Shown here: positions 45,093 through 53,941 of the stretch, in pieces
How the letters are laid out: each line of letters starts with the position of its first letter
Numbering within the stretch: the first letter of the stretch is position 1
Origin: Jiangella gansuensis DSM 44835
GTDB taxonomy: Bacteria > Actinomycetota > Actinomycetes > Jiangellales > Jiangellaceae
Direction of reading: 5' to 3'
Length of the DNA stretch: 64,000 nucleotides
Assembly (NCBI RefSeq): GCF_000515395.1
Contig: NZ_KI911782.1
Span: 4,520,697-4,584,696, forward strand
Notes under the pieces: model-generated
The model's input: the letters and a program-made list of their open reading frames with translations, nothing else
The model's database searches: none
What the model was told of the DNA's origin: nothing
Translations under genes and position numbers: made by a program

Positions 45093-46392
45093 GCCGCCGA
45101 ACGTCGTGGTCATCTACGCCGACGACCTCGGCTACGGCGACCTGGGGTGCTTCGGCGCGGACGACCTCGACACGCCGGCGCTCGACGCACTCTGCGCGAC
45201 GGGCGCGAAGCTCAGCCAGTGGTACTCGAACTCACCGGTCTGCTCGCCGTCACGCGCCTCGCTGCTGACGGGCCGCTACCCGAGCCGGGCGGGGGTCGAG
45301 AACATCCTGGCCGGCTCCCGCGAGACGGTGGGGCTCCCGCCCCAAGCGACCCTTGCGTCGCAGCTGCGTGACCGCGGCTACCGGACCGGGATCTTCGGGA
45401 AGTGGCATCTGGGCGTCGACGCCTCGTTCGGCCCGCTGGAGCGCGGCTTCGACACCCACGTCGGGTTCCGGGCCGGCTGCGTCGACTACTTCTCGCACAT
45501 CTACTACTGGGGCGCCACCAACCCGACCCACGACCTGTGGGAGGACGACGAGGAGATCTGGTCCAACGGGGAGTATCTGACCACGCTGATCGCGGACCGG
45601 GCGGCGCGGTTCATCCGGGACCACGCCGAGCAGCCGTTCTTCTGCTACGTGCCGTTCAACGCCCCGCACTACCCGATGCACGCCCCGGCGGAGTACGTGG
45701 CGCAGTTCGCCCACCTCCCGCCCGACCGGCGCATCATGGCCGCCATGATCAAGGCGCTCGACGACGGCGTCGCGCGGATCGTCGCGACCCTGGACGAGCT
45801 GGGGTTGCGCGAGGACACGATCGTCTTCGTGTCCTCGGACAACGGCCCATCCACCGAGGAGCGCAACTGGCTCAACGGCGAGGAGATCTCCTATCGGGGC
45901 GGCTCGGCGGGCGGCCTGCGCGGCCACAAGGGCTCGGTGTTCGACGGGGGCATCCGGGTCCCGGCCATGATCTCGTGGCCGGGACGCATCCCCGCCGGCT
46001 GGGAGAGCGCCGACGTCGGCATCATGATGGACCTGGTGCCGACCCTGCTCCACGCGATCGACGGCACCCCACCGCCCGGCGACGACCACGACGGCCGGTC
46101 GCTGCTGCCGACCCTGACGACGCCGGGAACCGAACCCGACGCCCGGATGATCTGCTGGGACTACGCGACCCAGCTGGCGGCCCGGGAGGGGACCTGGAAG
46201 ATCGTCCTCGATGCGCGGGAAGCGATGGGCCCGGAGATCGCCGAGGCCCGGGGGTTGTTCGACCTGAGTGCCGACCCCGGCGAGCAGCACAACCTGGCGG
46301 ACGTGGAGGCCGAACGCTTCAAGACCATGGAGGCCGACCTGCTCGCGTGGGCCGAGCGCAGCGCCCGGAGCCGGCCCGCGGGCTGGGTGTGA
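45082..46392 (+). CDS. Sulfatase (formylglycine-dependent)
   Basis: A 436-residue type I sulfatase. The formylglycine motif is CSPSRASLLTGRYPSRAG with Cys 54, to be matured by an FGE encoded elsewhere. Metal-binding Asp 14-Asp 15 lie in VIYADDLGYGD, FGKWHLG and SSDNGPS complete the site. No signal peptide, so it removes sulfate esters in the cytoplasm after import. It overlaps the GH2 gene by 11 bases; last gene of the operon. It implies that the imported mannose-rich glycan is sulfated. Confidence 0.93.
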   Translation: MANRPPNVVVIYADDLGYGDLGCFGADDLDTPALDALCATGAKLSQWYSNSPVCSPSRASLLTGRYPSRAGVENILAGSRETVGLPPQATLASQLRDRGYRTGIFGKWHLGVDASFGPLERGFDTHVGFRAGCVDYFSHIYYWGATNPTHDLWEDDEEIWSNGEYLTTLIADRAARFIRDHAEQPFFCYVPFNAPHYPMHAPAEYVAQFAHLPPDRRIMAAMIKALDDGVARIVATLDELGLREDTIVFVSSDNGPSTEERNWLNGEEISYRGGSAGGLRGHKGSVFDGGIRVPAMISWPGRIPAGWESADVGIMMDLVPTLLHAIDGTPPPGDDHDGRSLLPTLTTPGTEPDARMICWDYATQLAAREGTWKIVLDAREAMGPEIAEARGLFDLSADPGEQHNLADVEAERFKTMEADLLAWAERSARSRPAGWV

Positions 46393-46490
46393 GCGGCCAC
46401 GCGCGACGACGGCGTGGATCTGCCGGGTGTTGCGGATGTCGGCCAACGGGTCGGCGTCGAGCACCAGGAGGTCGGCGTGTCCGCACCCGC
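46393..46490 (-). pseudogene. Remnant of an amidohydrolase C-terminus
   Basis: On the minus strand this short stretch reads GHADLLVLDADPLADIRNTR then QIHAVVARGR, the well-known C-terminal block of imidazolonepropionase-like amidohydrolases (GKxADLLVLDxDPLxDIRN). No start, no catalytic domain and no proper stop are present; the reading runs into the sulfatase gene end. A gene relic. The next 130 bases show no recognisable coding sequence. Confidence 0.65.
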
Positions 46491-46619
46491 ACTGGTCCTC
46501 GCTCGTCTCGCCACGGCGGCCCTCTGGCAGGTCGACGTCGAACGACGGCATCGGCAGACGACACACCACCATGCGCCCCCCGCGGGCAGGCCCGACCGCG
46601 TCGGTGGTTCCTGACCAGC

Positions 46620-48025
46620 TCAGAACGGTGGCGGGTCGACGGCGGCTGGCGGGTTCACTGGCGAGTCTGCTGGGGGTCTGGCCGGTGGGTCGGTTGTGGT
46701 CCCGATGGGTTCTGGGGGGACGTGGTAGGTGCGTCCGGCGGGACTGGTCCAGGTCAGGGTGCCGGGTTCGGGGCTGTGGAGTTGCCAGCCGTGCAGGGTC
46801 TTGTCGAGATGGAACCGGCGGGCTAGTGATTGCAGATTCTGCGGACTGGTGGTGCCGCCGTCGTCGTAGGGGACGCGGTGGTCGAGATCGCACGCCGAGG
46901 CTGGGGTGTCGCTGGTGGGGAACCGGCAGGTGCGGTCGCGGGCGATGACGAAGTCGACGAGTGCCTGCGGCGGTTCGTAGGTGGTGCGGCCGTAGTCGAG
47001 CAGCCCCGTCGACCGGGTCGGTGAGCAGCCTGCGCAGGGTGCCGTCGGCGGCGAGGTGCCGAGCGGCCGGTGCGGTGATCCAGCCGTGCCCGTCCAGCCA
47101 GGCCGGCTCGTCGCCGGCCCCGGCGAGGGTGTCGAACGGCATGGTCACGTTCACCGTGGCGGGCCGGCCGTGGCGGGTGGCCAGTCGCTGCCCGTTGGTG
47201 TGCTGGGTGCCGCAGCCGTCCAGGCGGCCGGTGGCCAGCGCCGTCCAGCCGAGGGCGGTGGCGATGTGGAAGCGCAACTGGTCCAGGGTGCGCGGATCGT
47301 CGTCGGCCCGGGCGGCGCGGGCGGCGGCGTCCAGAGCGGCCCAGAGGGCGGCCAGGTCCTTGGCCGGGCCGGTCAGGCTCATGATGCTGGTGGAGTCGGC
47401 GTCACCGTACGGGCCGGGGCGCTGCACGCGCCGCTGCTCGCGGCCCTGCAGGCGGCGGGTCTCGGCCGCGTCCGGGTCGGCGGTGATGACCAGCCGGTCC
47501 AGGCTGCGCGACAGCTGCCGCAGGGTCCGGGCACCGGCGGTGGGCAGTACCCTGGCCTGCACCCGCTGGCGGGCGGGCGGGTCCAGCACGCGGGTCTTCG
47601 CCGCGATCAGCTCGGCGCGCCGCTCGTCGATGGCGCCGGCGTCGAGCGCCTCCAGGGTGGCGGGGAGATCCTCGACGAGCTCGACCGCGAGCGCGACCCG
47701 GACGTCGGCGTGACCGGGTGTCCAGGCCAGCGCCGCGGACGGTTCCGACCCCTGCGGCGCGCACCGGGTCATGAGTGTGCCGCGGCGACCCAACGCCGTC
47801 GCGTCCGCCGCAGGACGCATAGTTCCCCCGGCCGGTCAGCTCCGCCATCGAGCGCAGCTGCAGCGCCCGCAGGTGCGCGATCTGCCGCTCCGCGGCGAGC
47901 ACGACATCGATGACACCCGAATCCCCCAACGCGGCCGGATCGACCCGCTCCAGCACCCCCGCCAGCTCACCCCCGACCGGCAGCGCCGCCCACTCGGGCG
48001 CCGGCGGGGTGAGCTCTGCAACCAT
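46620..48025 (-). pseudogene. DUF222 / HNH protein gene with two frameshifts
   Basis: Reading starts at ATG 48025 (MVAELTPPAPEWAALPVGGE). Near 47780-47830 it must change frame to continue as SAALAWTPGHADVRVALAVE and LVEDLPATLEALDAGAIDER. At about 46994-47000 (a run of four G in GACGGGGCTG on the coding strand) it must change again to give LLDYGRTTYEPPQALVDFVI, then RDRTCRFPTSDTPASACDLD and HRVPYDDGGTTSPQNLQSLA. The HNH residues themselves are intact. Dropping one G repairs the second shift. Either a decayed paralogue of the gene at 28853-30151 or assembly errors in homopolymers. Confidence 0.8.
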
Positions 48026-48088
48026 GCCCTCATTCTACGGACACCTGTTCGTTTCCGCATCCTCACGAGCAGACCTCAGCGCCGCCGG

Positions 48089-48568
48089 CTATGTGGTAGG
48101 CCGCTGCTCGTCGTGCTCGCGGAACCACACGGACAGTACGGCCGTGACCCCCGGCAGTGCGGCGATGACCAGGAGCGTGATGCCCAGCCACAGCGGGACG
48201 ATCTGGTCGTAGGCCTCGCCGCCCATGCCTGCGGTCGCCGTCAGCGTGGACATGCCCAGCGCGAAGAGCGTCGTCACGGTGGCCCGCACCGCGCGGTCCC
48301 GCTTCGCCGCCCAGATCGCGACCAGCCACCCCGCCAGGCCCAGGACCCCGACGATCACCAGGCCGATGACGATCGCGTTGCGTTCGAGAGCGACCTCGTT
48401 CTGGTCCCATTCCGGGTAGGCGCCCTCGACGTGGCTCTCGACCGAGCCGAAGAACCACAGATCGAGAAGCGGCAGCAGGATGGACACCACCTGCAGGCCG
48501 ACCCCGATCCACAACGCCTGCAGCGTGCTCTCCCAGCGGCGCACCCGCGCCTCCTGCCGTACAGCCAT
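48089..48568 (-). CDS. Four-helix membrane protein of unknown function
   Basis: A 159-residue membrane protein with about four helices (ALWIGVGLQVVSILLPLLDL; AIVIGLVIVGVLGLAGWLVA; TVTTLFALGMSTLTATAGMG; LWLGITLLVIAALPGVTAVL). ATG 48568 has GGGGAGG 5 bases upstream. It is divergent from a TetR regulator that probably represses it. Family not recognised. Confidence 0.75.
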   Translation of the reverse strand: MAVRQEARVRRWESTLQALWIGVGLQVVSILLPLLDLWFFGSVESHVEGAYPEWDQNEVALERNAIVIGLVIVGVLGLAGWLVAIWAAKRDRAVRATVTTLFALGMSTLTATAGMGGEAYDQIVPLWLGITLLVIAALPGVTAVLSVWFREHDEQRPTT

Positions 48569-48616
48569 GTCGGCCTCCCCGTCTCTTACGGTGTATATGA
48601 GCACTGCGATGCTAGT

Positions 48617-48629
48617 CTTACGGCGTAAG
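48617..48629. promoter_or_regulatory. TetR operator dyad
   Basis: CTTACG-G-CGTAAG, a perfect 6-1-6 dyad, 18 bases before the TetR start. A related half (TCTTACGGTGTA) lies at 48584-48595 near the divergent membrane gene start, so two sites may serve both promoters. Confidence 0.7.
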
Positions 48630-48647
48630 AGAGGTCAAGGAGGAACC

Positions 48648-49283
48648 GTGGGCCGGTCGCGGGTGCAAGGCAAGCACGCGGGTCTGACCAGGGACCAGGT
48701 ACTTCAGGCGGCGGTACGGCTGGTCGACCGGGACGGCGTCGAGGCGCTGTCGATGCGCAAGCTGGCCCGCGAGCTGGACGTCGAGGCCATGACCCTGTAC
48801 CACCACGTCGAGAACAAGCGGGGCCTCGAAGACGCCATCGTCGAGTACGTCCTCGCCGAGTCACTCGACCCGCCGCGGGAGTCGGCATCGTGGCAGGAGA
48901 TCATCGCCAGCCATGCCCACGAGCTGGATCGCGGGCTCGCCAGGCACCCCGGCGCCGTGATCCTCTTCGCGACCCGGCCGGCGAACACCACCCGCAACCT
49001 CGCCACCGTCGAGAACCTGCTTCGCATCCTGCACGACGCCGGATTCGCGCCCCGGACGGCGTTGCACGTGGTCCACGCGGTCGCGGCCGCCGTCGTCGGG
49101 AACCGGCTCGGGTACGCCGCCGACCAGTCGAAGCAGCTCGACGGCGCCGTCGACCTCGCGATCGAGGGGCTGCCCCTGCTCTCCGCGGCCTACGGCGAGG
49201 GCCCCGTGACGATCGAGACTCGCCTGCAGTTCACGTTGACGGCACTCATCGCCGGCTTCGAGACCCTCCTGGAAGGCCCCTGA
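48648..49283 (+). CDS. TetR family regulator with TetR_C domain
   Basis: A 211-residue regulator. HTH: TRDQVLQAAVRLVDRDGVEA, LSMRKLARELDVEAMTLYHH (the YHHVENK form of classical TetR-like proteins). C-terminal helices carry LQFTLTALIAGFETLLEG, typical of the TetR_C family. GTG start with AAGGAGG 3 bases upstream. Divergent from the four-helix membrane protein. Confidence 0.93.
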   Translation: MGRSRVQGKHAGLTRDQVLQAAVRLVDRDGVEALSMRKLARELDVEAMTLYHHVENKRGLEDAIVEYVLAESLDPPRESASWQEIIASHAHELDRGLARHPGAVILFATRPANTTRNLATVENLLRILHDAGFAPRTALHVVHAVAAAVVGNRLGYAADQSKQLDGAVDLAIEGLPLLSAAYGEGPVTIETRLQFTLTALIAGFETLLEGP

Positions 49284-49299
49284 CCTACCGACCCGCGTA

Positions 49300-49527
49300 T
49301 CAGCCGATCGGCGCCGAGCGCGGCGTGCGGTCGCGGGTCCTGGTGCGCACCACGTACGACACCGATGGTGACGTCGTGCCTGCCACCCGGCGCAAGGGTC
49401 AGATGCGGCAGCCGGCCGCGGAGCCGCTGTCACGCACCTGCTGCACGTGCACGCGAAGCTGGGGGTCAACGACCGCGCGGCCGCCGTGGCCGCCGCGTTC
49501 TCCCGCGGCTACCTGACTCCGAGCTGA
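49300..49527 (+). pseudogene. Decayed NarL/LuxR-type response regulator
   Basis: One frame reads RSRVLVRTTYDTDGDVVPAT, which matches the receiver core around the switch Thr of NarL-type regulators (RVLVLTTYDTDADVVPAI). Shortly after, in another frame, AVTHLLHVHAKLGVNDRAAA then VAAAFSRGYL and a stop give the last HTH helix of the same family. About 100 codons between them are missing. The gene was lost by deletion and frameshift. Confidence 0.72.
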
Positions 49528-49548
49528 CCGGTGACCAGGACAGGTGCG

Positions 49549-50586
49549 TCAGGCCCGTAGCGGCGCGTGGGCGAACTCCGCCATGCCCGCCGCGAAGGGG
49601 ACGCGCGCCTCGAAGCCGAGTGCCGCGGCGGCCCGGCCGGGGGAGGCGACGATATGGCGGACGTCGCCGAGGCGGTACTCGCCGGTGACGACGGGCGCCG
49701 GCGCGTCGGCACCGAACGCCGTGCACAGGGCGGTCGCCATCTCCAGGATGGTGTGCGGCTCGCCGCTGGCGACGTTCGCCGCGCCGGTCCACGTCGACGC
49801 GAGCGCCAGGGCGTTCGCCTGGGCGACGTCGCGGACGTGGACGAAGTCGCGGCGCTGACCGCCGTCCTCGAACACGCGCGGTGCGGCGCCGCGGGCCAGC
49901 GCGCTGCGGAAGATGCTGGCCACGCCTGCGTACGGGGTGTCGCGGGGCATCCTGGGCCCGTAGACGTTGTGGTAGCGCAGCGCGCACACGGGCGCGCCGG
50001 TCTCGCGGCCGTACCCGGCGGCCAGATGCTCGGTGTGCAGCTTCGTCGCGGCGTAGACGTTACGCGGGTCCGGTGGAGCGTCTTCGTCGACGCGGTCCCA
50101 GGCCAGCTGCGCGCCGCAGCGCGGGCAGGGCGGATCGAATCGGCGGGCGTCGAGGTCGGCGGCCGATCGCGGCCCGGGAGCGACCGGGCCGTGCGTGGCG
50201 CAGCGGTAGCGGCCCTCGCCGTAGACGACCATCGATGACGCCACCACGAGGCGGCCGGTGAACCGGCGCCGCCACAGAGCGCGCAGGAGCACGGCCGTGC
50301 CCAGGTCGTTGTCGGACACGTAGTCGACGATGTCACCGAGGTCCACGCCCAGGCCGACGCGGGCGGCCTGGTGACAGACGGCGTCGACGTCGCCGACGGC
50401 GTGCGCGACGGCGTCGGCATCGCGCAGGTCGGCGACCCTCAGGTCCGCACCGTCCGGCAGGTGGGCGGGCGGCTCGGCGTGGGCGGCCAGTGAGTCGAGG
50501 ACGACCACGTCGGCGCCCCCGCCCAGCAGGTGTTCGACGACGTGTCCGCCGACGAAGCCGGCACCACCGGTGACCAGCACCTTCAT
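49549..50586 (-). CDS. NAD-dependent epimerase/dehydratase with zinc-type insertion
   Basis: A 345-residue extended short-chain dehydrogenase that modifies a nucleotide sugar. NAD motif VTGGAGFVGGHVVEHLL; catalytic ASSMVVYGEGRY with Ser and, after the insertion, NVYAATK (YxxxK). Between them, residues about 120-165, an insertion with RYRCATHG and CPRCGAQL supplies four Cys/His likely to bind zinc, seen in some actinobacterial epimerases. Last gene of the minus-strand operon, 28 bases after the membrane protein. Substrate unknown. Confidence 0.87.
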   Translation of the reverse strand: MKVLVTGGAGFVGGHVVEHLLGGGADVVVLDSLAAHAEPPAHLPDGADLRVADLRDADAVAHAVGDVDAVCHQAARVGLGVDLGDIVDYVSDNDLGTAVLLRALWRRRFTGRLVVASSMVVYGEGRYRCATHGPVAPGPRSAADLDARRFDPPCPRCGAQLAWDRVDEDAPPDPRNVYAATKLHTEHLAAGYGRETGAPVCALRYHNVYGPRMPRDTPYAGVASIFRSALARGAAPRVFEDGGQRRDFVHVRDVAQANALALASTWTGAANVASGEPHTILEMATALCTAFGADAPAPVVTGEYRLGDVRHIVASPGRAAAALGFEARVPFAAGMAEFAHAPLRA

Positions 50587-50614
50587 GAGCTCTCCTTCTG
50601 ATGGACGGCCGCGG

Positions 50615-51937
50615 TCACCACGGCGATCGCAGGGCTGCCTGGAGAACGACGGCCACGGCGACCTGCGGGGTGAGCCAGCGCCGGGCGCCCTGACGCGACG
50701 ACGCGAGCGCACCGCCGGCCAGCAACGCCAGTGGCATGAACGGCTGCCAGATCCGCTCGGTCTCGGCCGACGACAGGCCGGACAGATCCGCCAGCAGCAC
50801 GACGGTCAACCCCGAGCCGACCACCAGCCACGCCCGCCGGTCGCGGAGCCGGGCCAACCCGGCCGCCGTCGCCGGGCCGACCGCCAGCGCGAAGACCGCC
50901 AGATTCGCCAGCAGGAAGTACTCGTACGGCCGGTCGGCGCCCACACCCGCGTAGTACTGGACGCGGGTGGTGGCCAGCCCGTCGAGCCACCAGAACCCCC
51001 ACAGCAGCGGCAATGCCACCACGACGGCGCTGACCGCGGCAGCGACCGCCAGCACCCCGGGCCGCCGGCGCCACAGCGCGACCGCCGCGATCGGCACGGC
51101 GAGCAGCGCGACTCCGTAACTGAACAACAGCGACAGCCCGAACACCGCACCGCCCGCTCCGGCCAGCAGCCATCGCGACCGGGCGTCCCGGCCGGTGGCC
51201 AGCACCACCAGGGCCACCCCGGTCAGGGCCAGGCCGCCGAAGACCACGTCGGCGTTGGTGTGCCAGACGGCCGCCGGGGCCAGCACGACGAACGGCGCCG
51301 CGGCGCGGGCGAACCGGTCGGACACCACGTCGCGCGCCACCACTAGCGCCGCGACGGCGGCCGCGGCGACCCCCGCCATCGCCAGTGCTGTCTCCCAGCC
51401 GGGACCGGACAGCCCGACCCGGGCGGACGCCCACAGCGTCAGCACGAGCCCCGGTGGATGCGCCTGCAGATGGACCGGGACGGCGTCCTGGTGCTCGACG
51501 TAGGTGCCAAGGAACGCCGCCGGCCCGCCGCGCTCGTCGACCAGCCCGATGTGCCGGCCGTACTGGTTGCCGATGTCGGCGAACCCGCCGGCGCCGTCGA
51601 CGGCGGCCAGCACGAGGCTCCAGGCGACGGCCGTCGCCGCGACCGCACCGAGCCCGCGCCGCCACGGCCACCGGGCGATGAGCGCGGGCAGCGCCAGCAC
51701 GGCCGCGGCACCGACGGCGACCGGTGCGGCCAGCCGCCAGGTGGCGACGGGATCCCACCGGCCGTAGAACGGGATGGCGTCCAGGTGCAGGTCCGGCTCG
51801 GCCGGTAGCGCCAGGCCCCAGACCCGTGCGACCACCAGGAGCAGGACCCAACCGGCCACGGCGAGCGCGACGATCGCCCGGCGCGACGGCGCCGCGGGCC
51901 TGGCCGGCCCGGCCACGACCGTAGCGGACCCCGTCAC
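50615..51937 (-). CDS. Polytopic membrane protein, GT-C-glycosyltransferase-like
   Basis: A 440-residue protein with about ten to twelve helices. The outer-loop segment YVEHQDAVPVHLQAHPPGLV contains an HPPG motif of the sort found in lipid-linked sugar transferases (GT-C class), and GADRPYEYFLLANLAVF is another conserved-looking stretch. GTG start overlaps the histidine-kinase stop by 4 bases. With the epimerase it suggests extracytoplasmic glycosylation; this is inference. Confidence 0.65.
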   Translation of the reverse strand: MTGSATVVAGPARPAAPSRRAIVALAVAGWVLLLVVARVWGLALPAEPDLHLDAIPFYGRWDPVATWRLAAPVAVGAAAVLALPALIARWPWRRGLGAVAATAVAWSLVLAAVDGAGGFADIGNQYGRHIGLVDERGGPAAFLGTYVEHQDAVPVHLQAHPPGLVLTLWASARVGLSGPGWETALAMAGVAAAAVAALVVARDVVSDRFARAAAPFVVLAPAAVWHTNADVVFGGLALTGVALVVLATGRDARSRWLLAGAGGAVFGLSLLFSYGVALLAVPIAAVALWRRRPGVLAVAAAVSAVVVALPLLWGFWWLDGLATTRVQYYAGVGADRPYEYFLLANLAVFALAVGPATAAGLARLRDRRAWLVVGSGLTVVLLADLSGLSSAETERIWQPFMPLALLAGGALASSRQGARRWLTPQVAVAVVLQAALRSPW

Positions 51938-53130
51938 GCCGGCAGCCGGACGGTGAACCGGCAGCCTTGTTCGTGGTTGGCGACCTCGACGGAGCCGGCG
52001 TGCGCCTCGACCAGGCCGCGCGCGATGGCCAGCCCCAGCCCGCCGCCGCCGTGGTCGCGGCCGCGTGCGGTGTCGCCGCGGAAGGCGACGTCGAACACGC
52101 GGTCCAGGTCGGATTCCGGGATGCCGCCGCACTCGTCGATGACCTGCAGCACGGCGCCGTCGTCGTCGCGGCCGGCGCGGATCACCACCCGGCCGCCGGC
52201 AGGCGTGTGCCGGATCGCGTTGTCCAGCAGGTTGTTCAGCGCCCGGGAGAACTCGTGCGCCGACACCTCCGTCGCGGGCAGGTCGGCGAGCGCCTCGACC
52301 AGCTCCACGCCCTTGACCGAGGCCTGCGAGGCCGCGCCGGCCAGCGACTCGGCGACGGCGTCGGCGATCGAGACGAGCTCCGGCCCGAGCCGCACGGCAC
52401 CGCTGTTGATCCGCGACAGCTCGAACAGGTCGTCCACGAGGGCCGTGAGCCGTTCCGCGTCGCCACGAATCTGCCGGTGGTAGCGCTGGACGGTCGCGGC
52501 GTCGTCGGCCACCTCGTCGTCGAGCGCTTCCGCCATCGCCCGGATCGTCGCCAGCGGGCTGCGCAGATCGTGCGACACCCAGGCGATCAGTTCACGCCGC
52601 GACGCCTCCAGCGCCCGTTCGCGCCGCCGCGACTCGTCCAGCCGGGCGGAGACGTCGGCCAGCTCGGAGGCCAGCGCTGACAGCTCGCCTGGTCCGGTGA
52701 CGCTCGCCGGCCCGTCGCCGCCGTCGACCATGGTGCGGGCCAGGTGCCCGACCTGCAACGTCGCGGTGCCGATGTCGTCGCCCAGCTGCAGCGCCGCCCC
52801 GACCGCCATGGCCGTCGCCACCGCGACCACGATGAACAAGGCCACGAGGTCGTGGGTCGAGATGAACATCGCCAACGCCGCCGCGACGACCCCGGCCACG
52901 GTCACCAGCAGCGACGACACCGCGACGACCATCACCTGGGCACGTACGGGACGGCCGCGGAACCGGCGCAGGACGGTCGCGCCGCCGAGGAAGGCCGCAC
53001 CGGAGGCGAGCGCCGTCACCGCGACGAGCACGACGGTGTCACCGGCCGGGATGCCGGCCGACGCGGCGATGACACCGGCGACGACGAGACCGGTCGCCAG
53101 GACGGAGACGGTGGTCGCTCGGCGGCTCAT
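51934..53130 (-). CDS. Sensor histidine kinase
   Basis: A 398-residue membrane kinase. About four helices at residues 5-115, a HAMP-like linker, the phospho-acceptor motif WVSHDLRSPLATIRA, N-box LNNLLDNAIRHTPAGG, G1 VIDECGGIPESDLDRVFD and G2 GGGGLGLAIA. Its ATG overlaps the response-regulator stop (ATGA). Signal unknown. Confidence 0.94.
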   Translation of the reverse strand: MSRRATTVSVLATGLVVAGVIAASAGIPAGDTVVLVAVTALASGAAFLGGATVLRRFRGRPVRAQVMVVAVSSLLVTVAGVVAAALAMFISTHDLVALFIVVAVATAMAVGAALQLGDDIGTATLQVGHLARTMVDGGDGPASVTGPGELSALASELADVSARLDESRRRERALEASRRELIAWVSHDLRSPLATIRAMAEALDDEVADDAATVQRYHRQIRGDAERLTALVDDLFELSRINSGAVRLGPELVSIADAVAESLAGAASQASVKGVELVEALADLPATEVSAHEFSRALNNLLDNAIRHTPAGGRVVIRAGRDDDGAVLQVIDECGGIPESDLDRVFDVAFRGDTARGRDHGGGGLGLAIARGLVEAHAGSVEVANHEQGCRFTVRLPA

Positions 53131-53828
53131 GGCTCGAACCGGTATCCGACACCGCGGACGGTCAGCAGGTGCTTCGGCGCGGACGCGTCGGCCTCGATCT
53201 TCTCCCGCAGGCGGCGCAGGTGCACCGTCACGGTGGAGGTGTCGCCGAAGCGCCACCCCCACACGGCCTCGAGCAGTTCCTCGCGGCGGTAGGCCCGGCC
53301 CGGATTCGTCATGAAGTGCACGAGCAGATCGAACTCCTTGGTCGTGAGCGCAACCAGCTGGCCGTCCCTGCGCACCTGGTGGGCGACCAGGTCGACGTCG
53401 CAGCCGGCGCCGCTCAGGCGGGGCGCCGCCGTCGCCGGCCGGACGTTGCCGGCCGCGGCTCGCCGCAGCACCGCCTTGACCCGGGCGGACAACTCACGCG
53501 GCGAGAACGGCTTGGTGACGTAGTCGTCGGCGCCGAACTCGAGCCCGGCGATGCGGTCGTTCTCCTCGCCCAGCGCGGTGAGCATGACGACGGGGATCGG
53601 CGCGACCCGGCGCAGCCGCCGGCACACCTCGAGACCGTCGAGGCCGGGCAGCATGAGGTCCAGCACGATGAGGTCGGGCAGGGTGTCGAGGGCCTTCGCG
53701 AGGCCGGTGGTTCCGTCGGCGGCGTAGTCGACCTCGAAGCCGTCGCGCTGCAGGTACCGGCCGACCACCTCGGACAGTGCCGGGTCGTCGTCCACCACCA
53801 GCACGCGCTGGCCCGGTCCGGGATCCAT
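53127..53828 (-). CDS. OmpR/PhoB-type response regulator
   Basis: A 233-residue regulator. Receiver: VLVVDDDPALSEVVGRYL, phospho-Asp in LIVLDLMLPG, switch Thr in VVMLTALGEE, Lys in VTKPFSPREL. The C-terminal winged helix has LTTKEFDLLVHFM, WRFGDTSTVTVHLRRLREKI and TVRGVGYRFEP. It leads the minus operon. The divergent plus operon of redox and sugar genes starts 113 bases away and is the obvious candidate target. Confidence 0.94.
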   Translation of the reverse strand: MDPGPGQRVLVVDDDPALSEVVGRYLQRDGFEVDYAADGTTGLAKALDTLPDLIVLDLMLPGLDGLEVCRRLRRVAPIPVVMLTALGEENDRIAGLEFGADDYVTKPFSPRELSARVKAVLRRAAAGNVRPATAAPRLSGAGCDVDLVAHQVRRDGQLVALTTKEFDLLVHFMTNPGRAYRREELLEAVWGWRFGDTSTVTVHLRRLREKIEADASAPKHLLTVRGVGYRFEP

Positions 53829-53941
53829 GGCTCCACCATGCCACTGCCGGTGACCGCTTCGCCCCAGGTCGGGCAGGTGCGGCGGCAGAGTTTCGCGCTT
53901 TGTAAGAATCACGCCAGCCGGTCACTCCTACGGTCGGGAGT

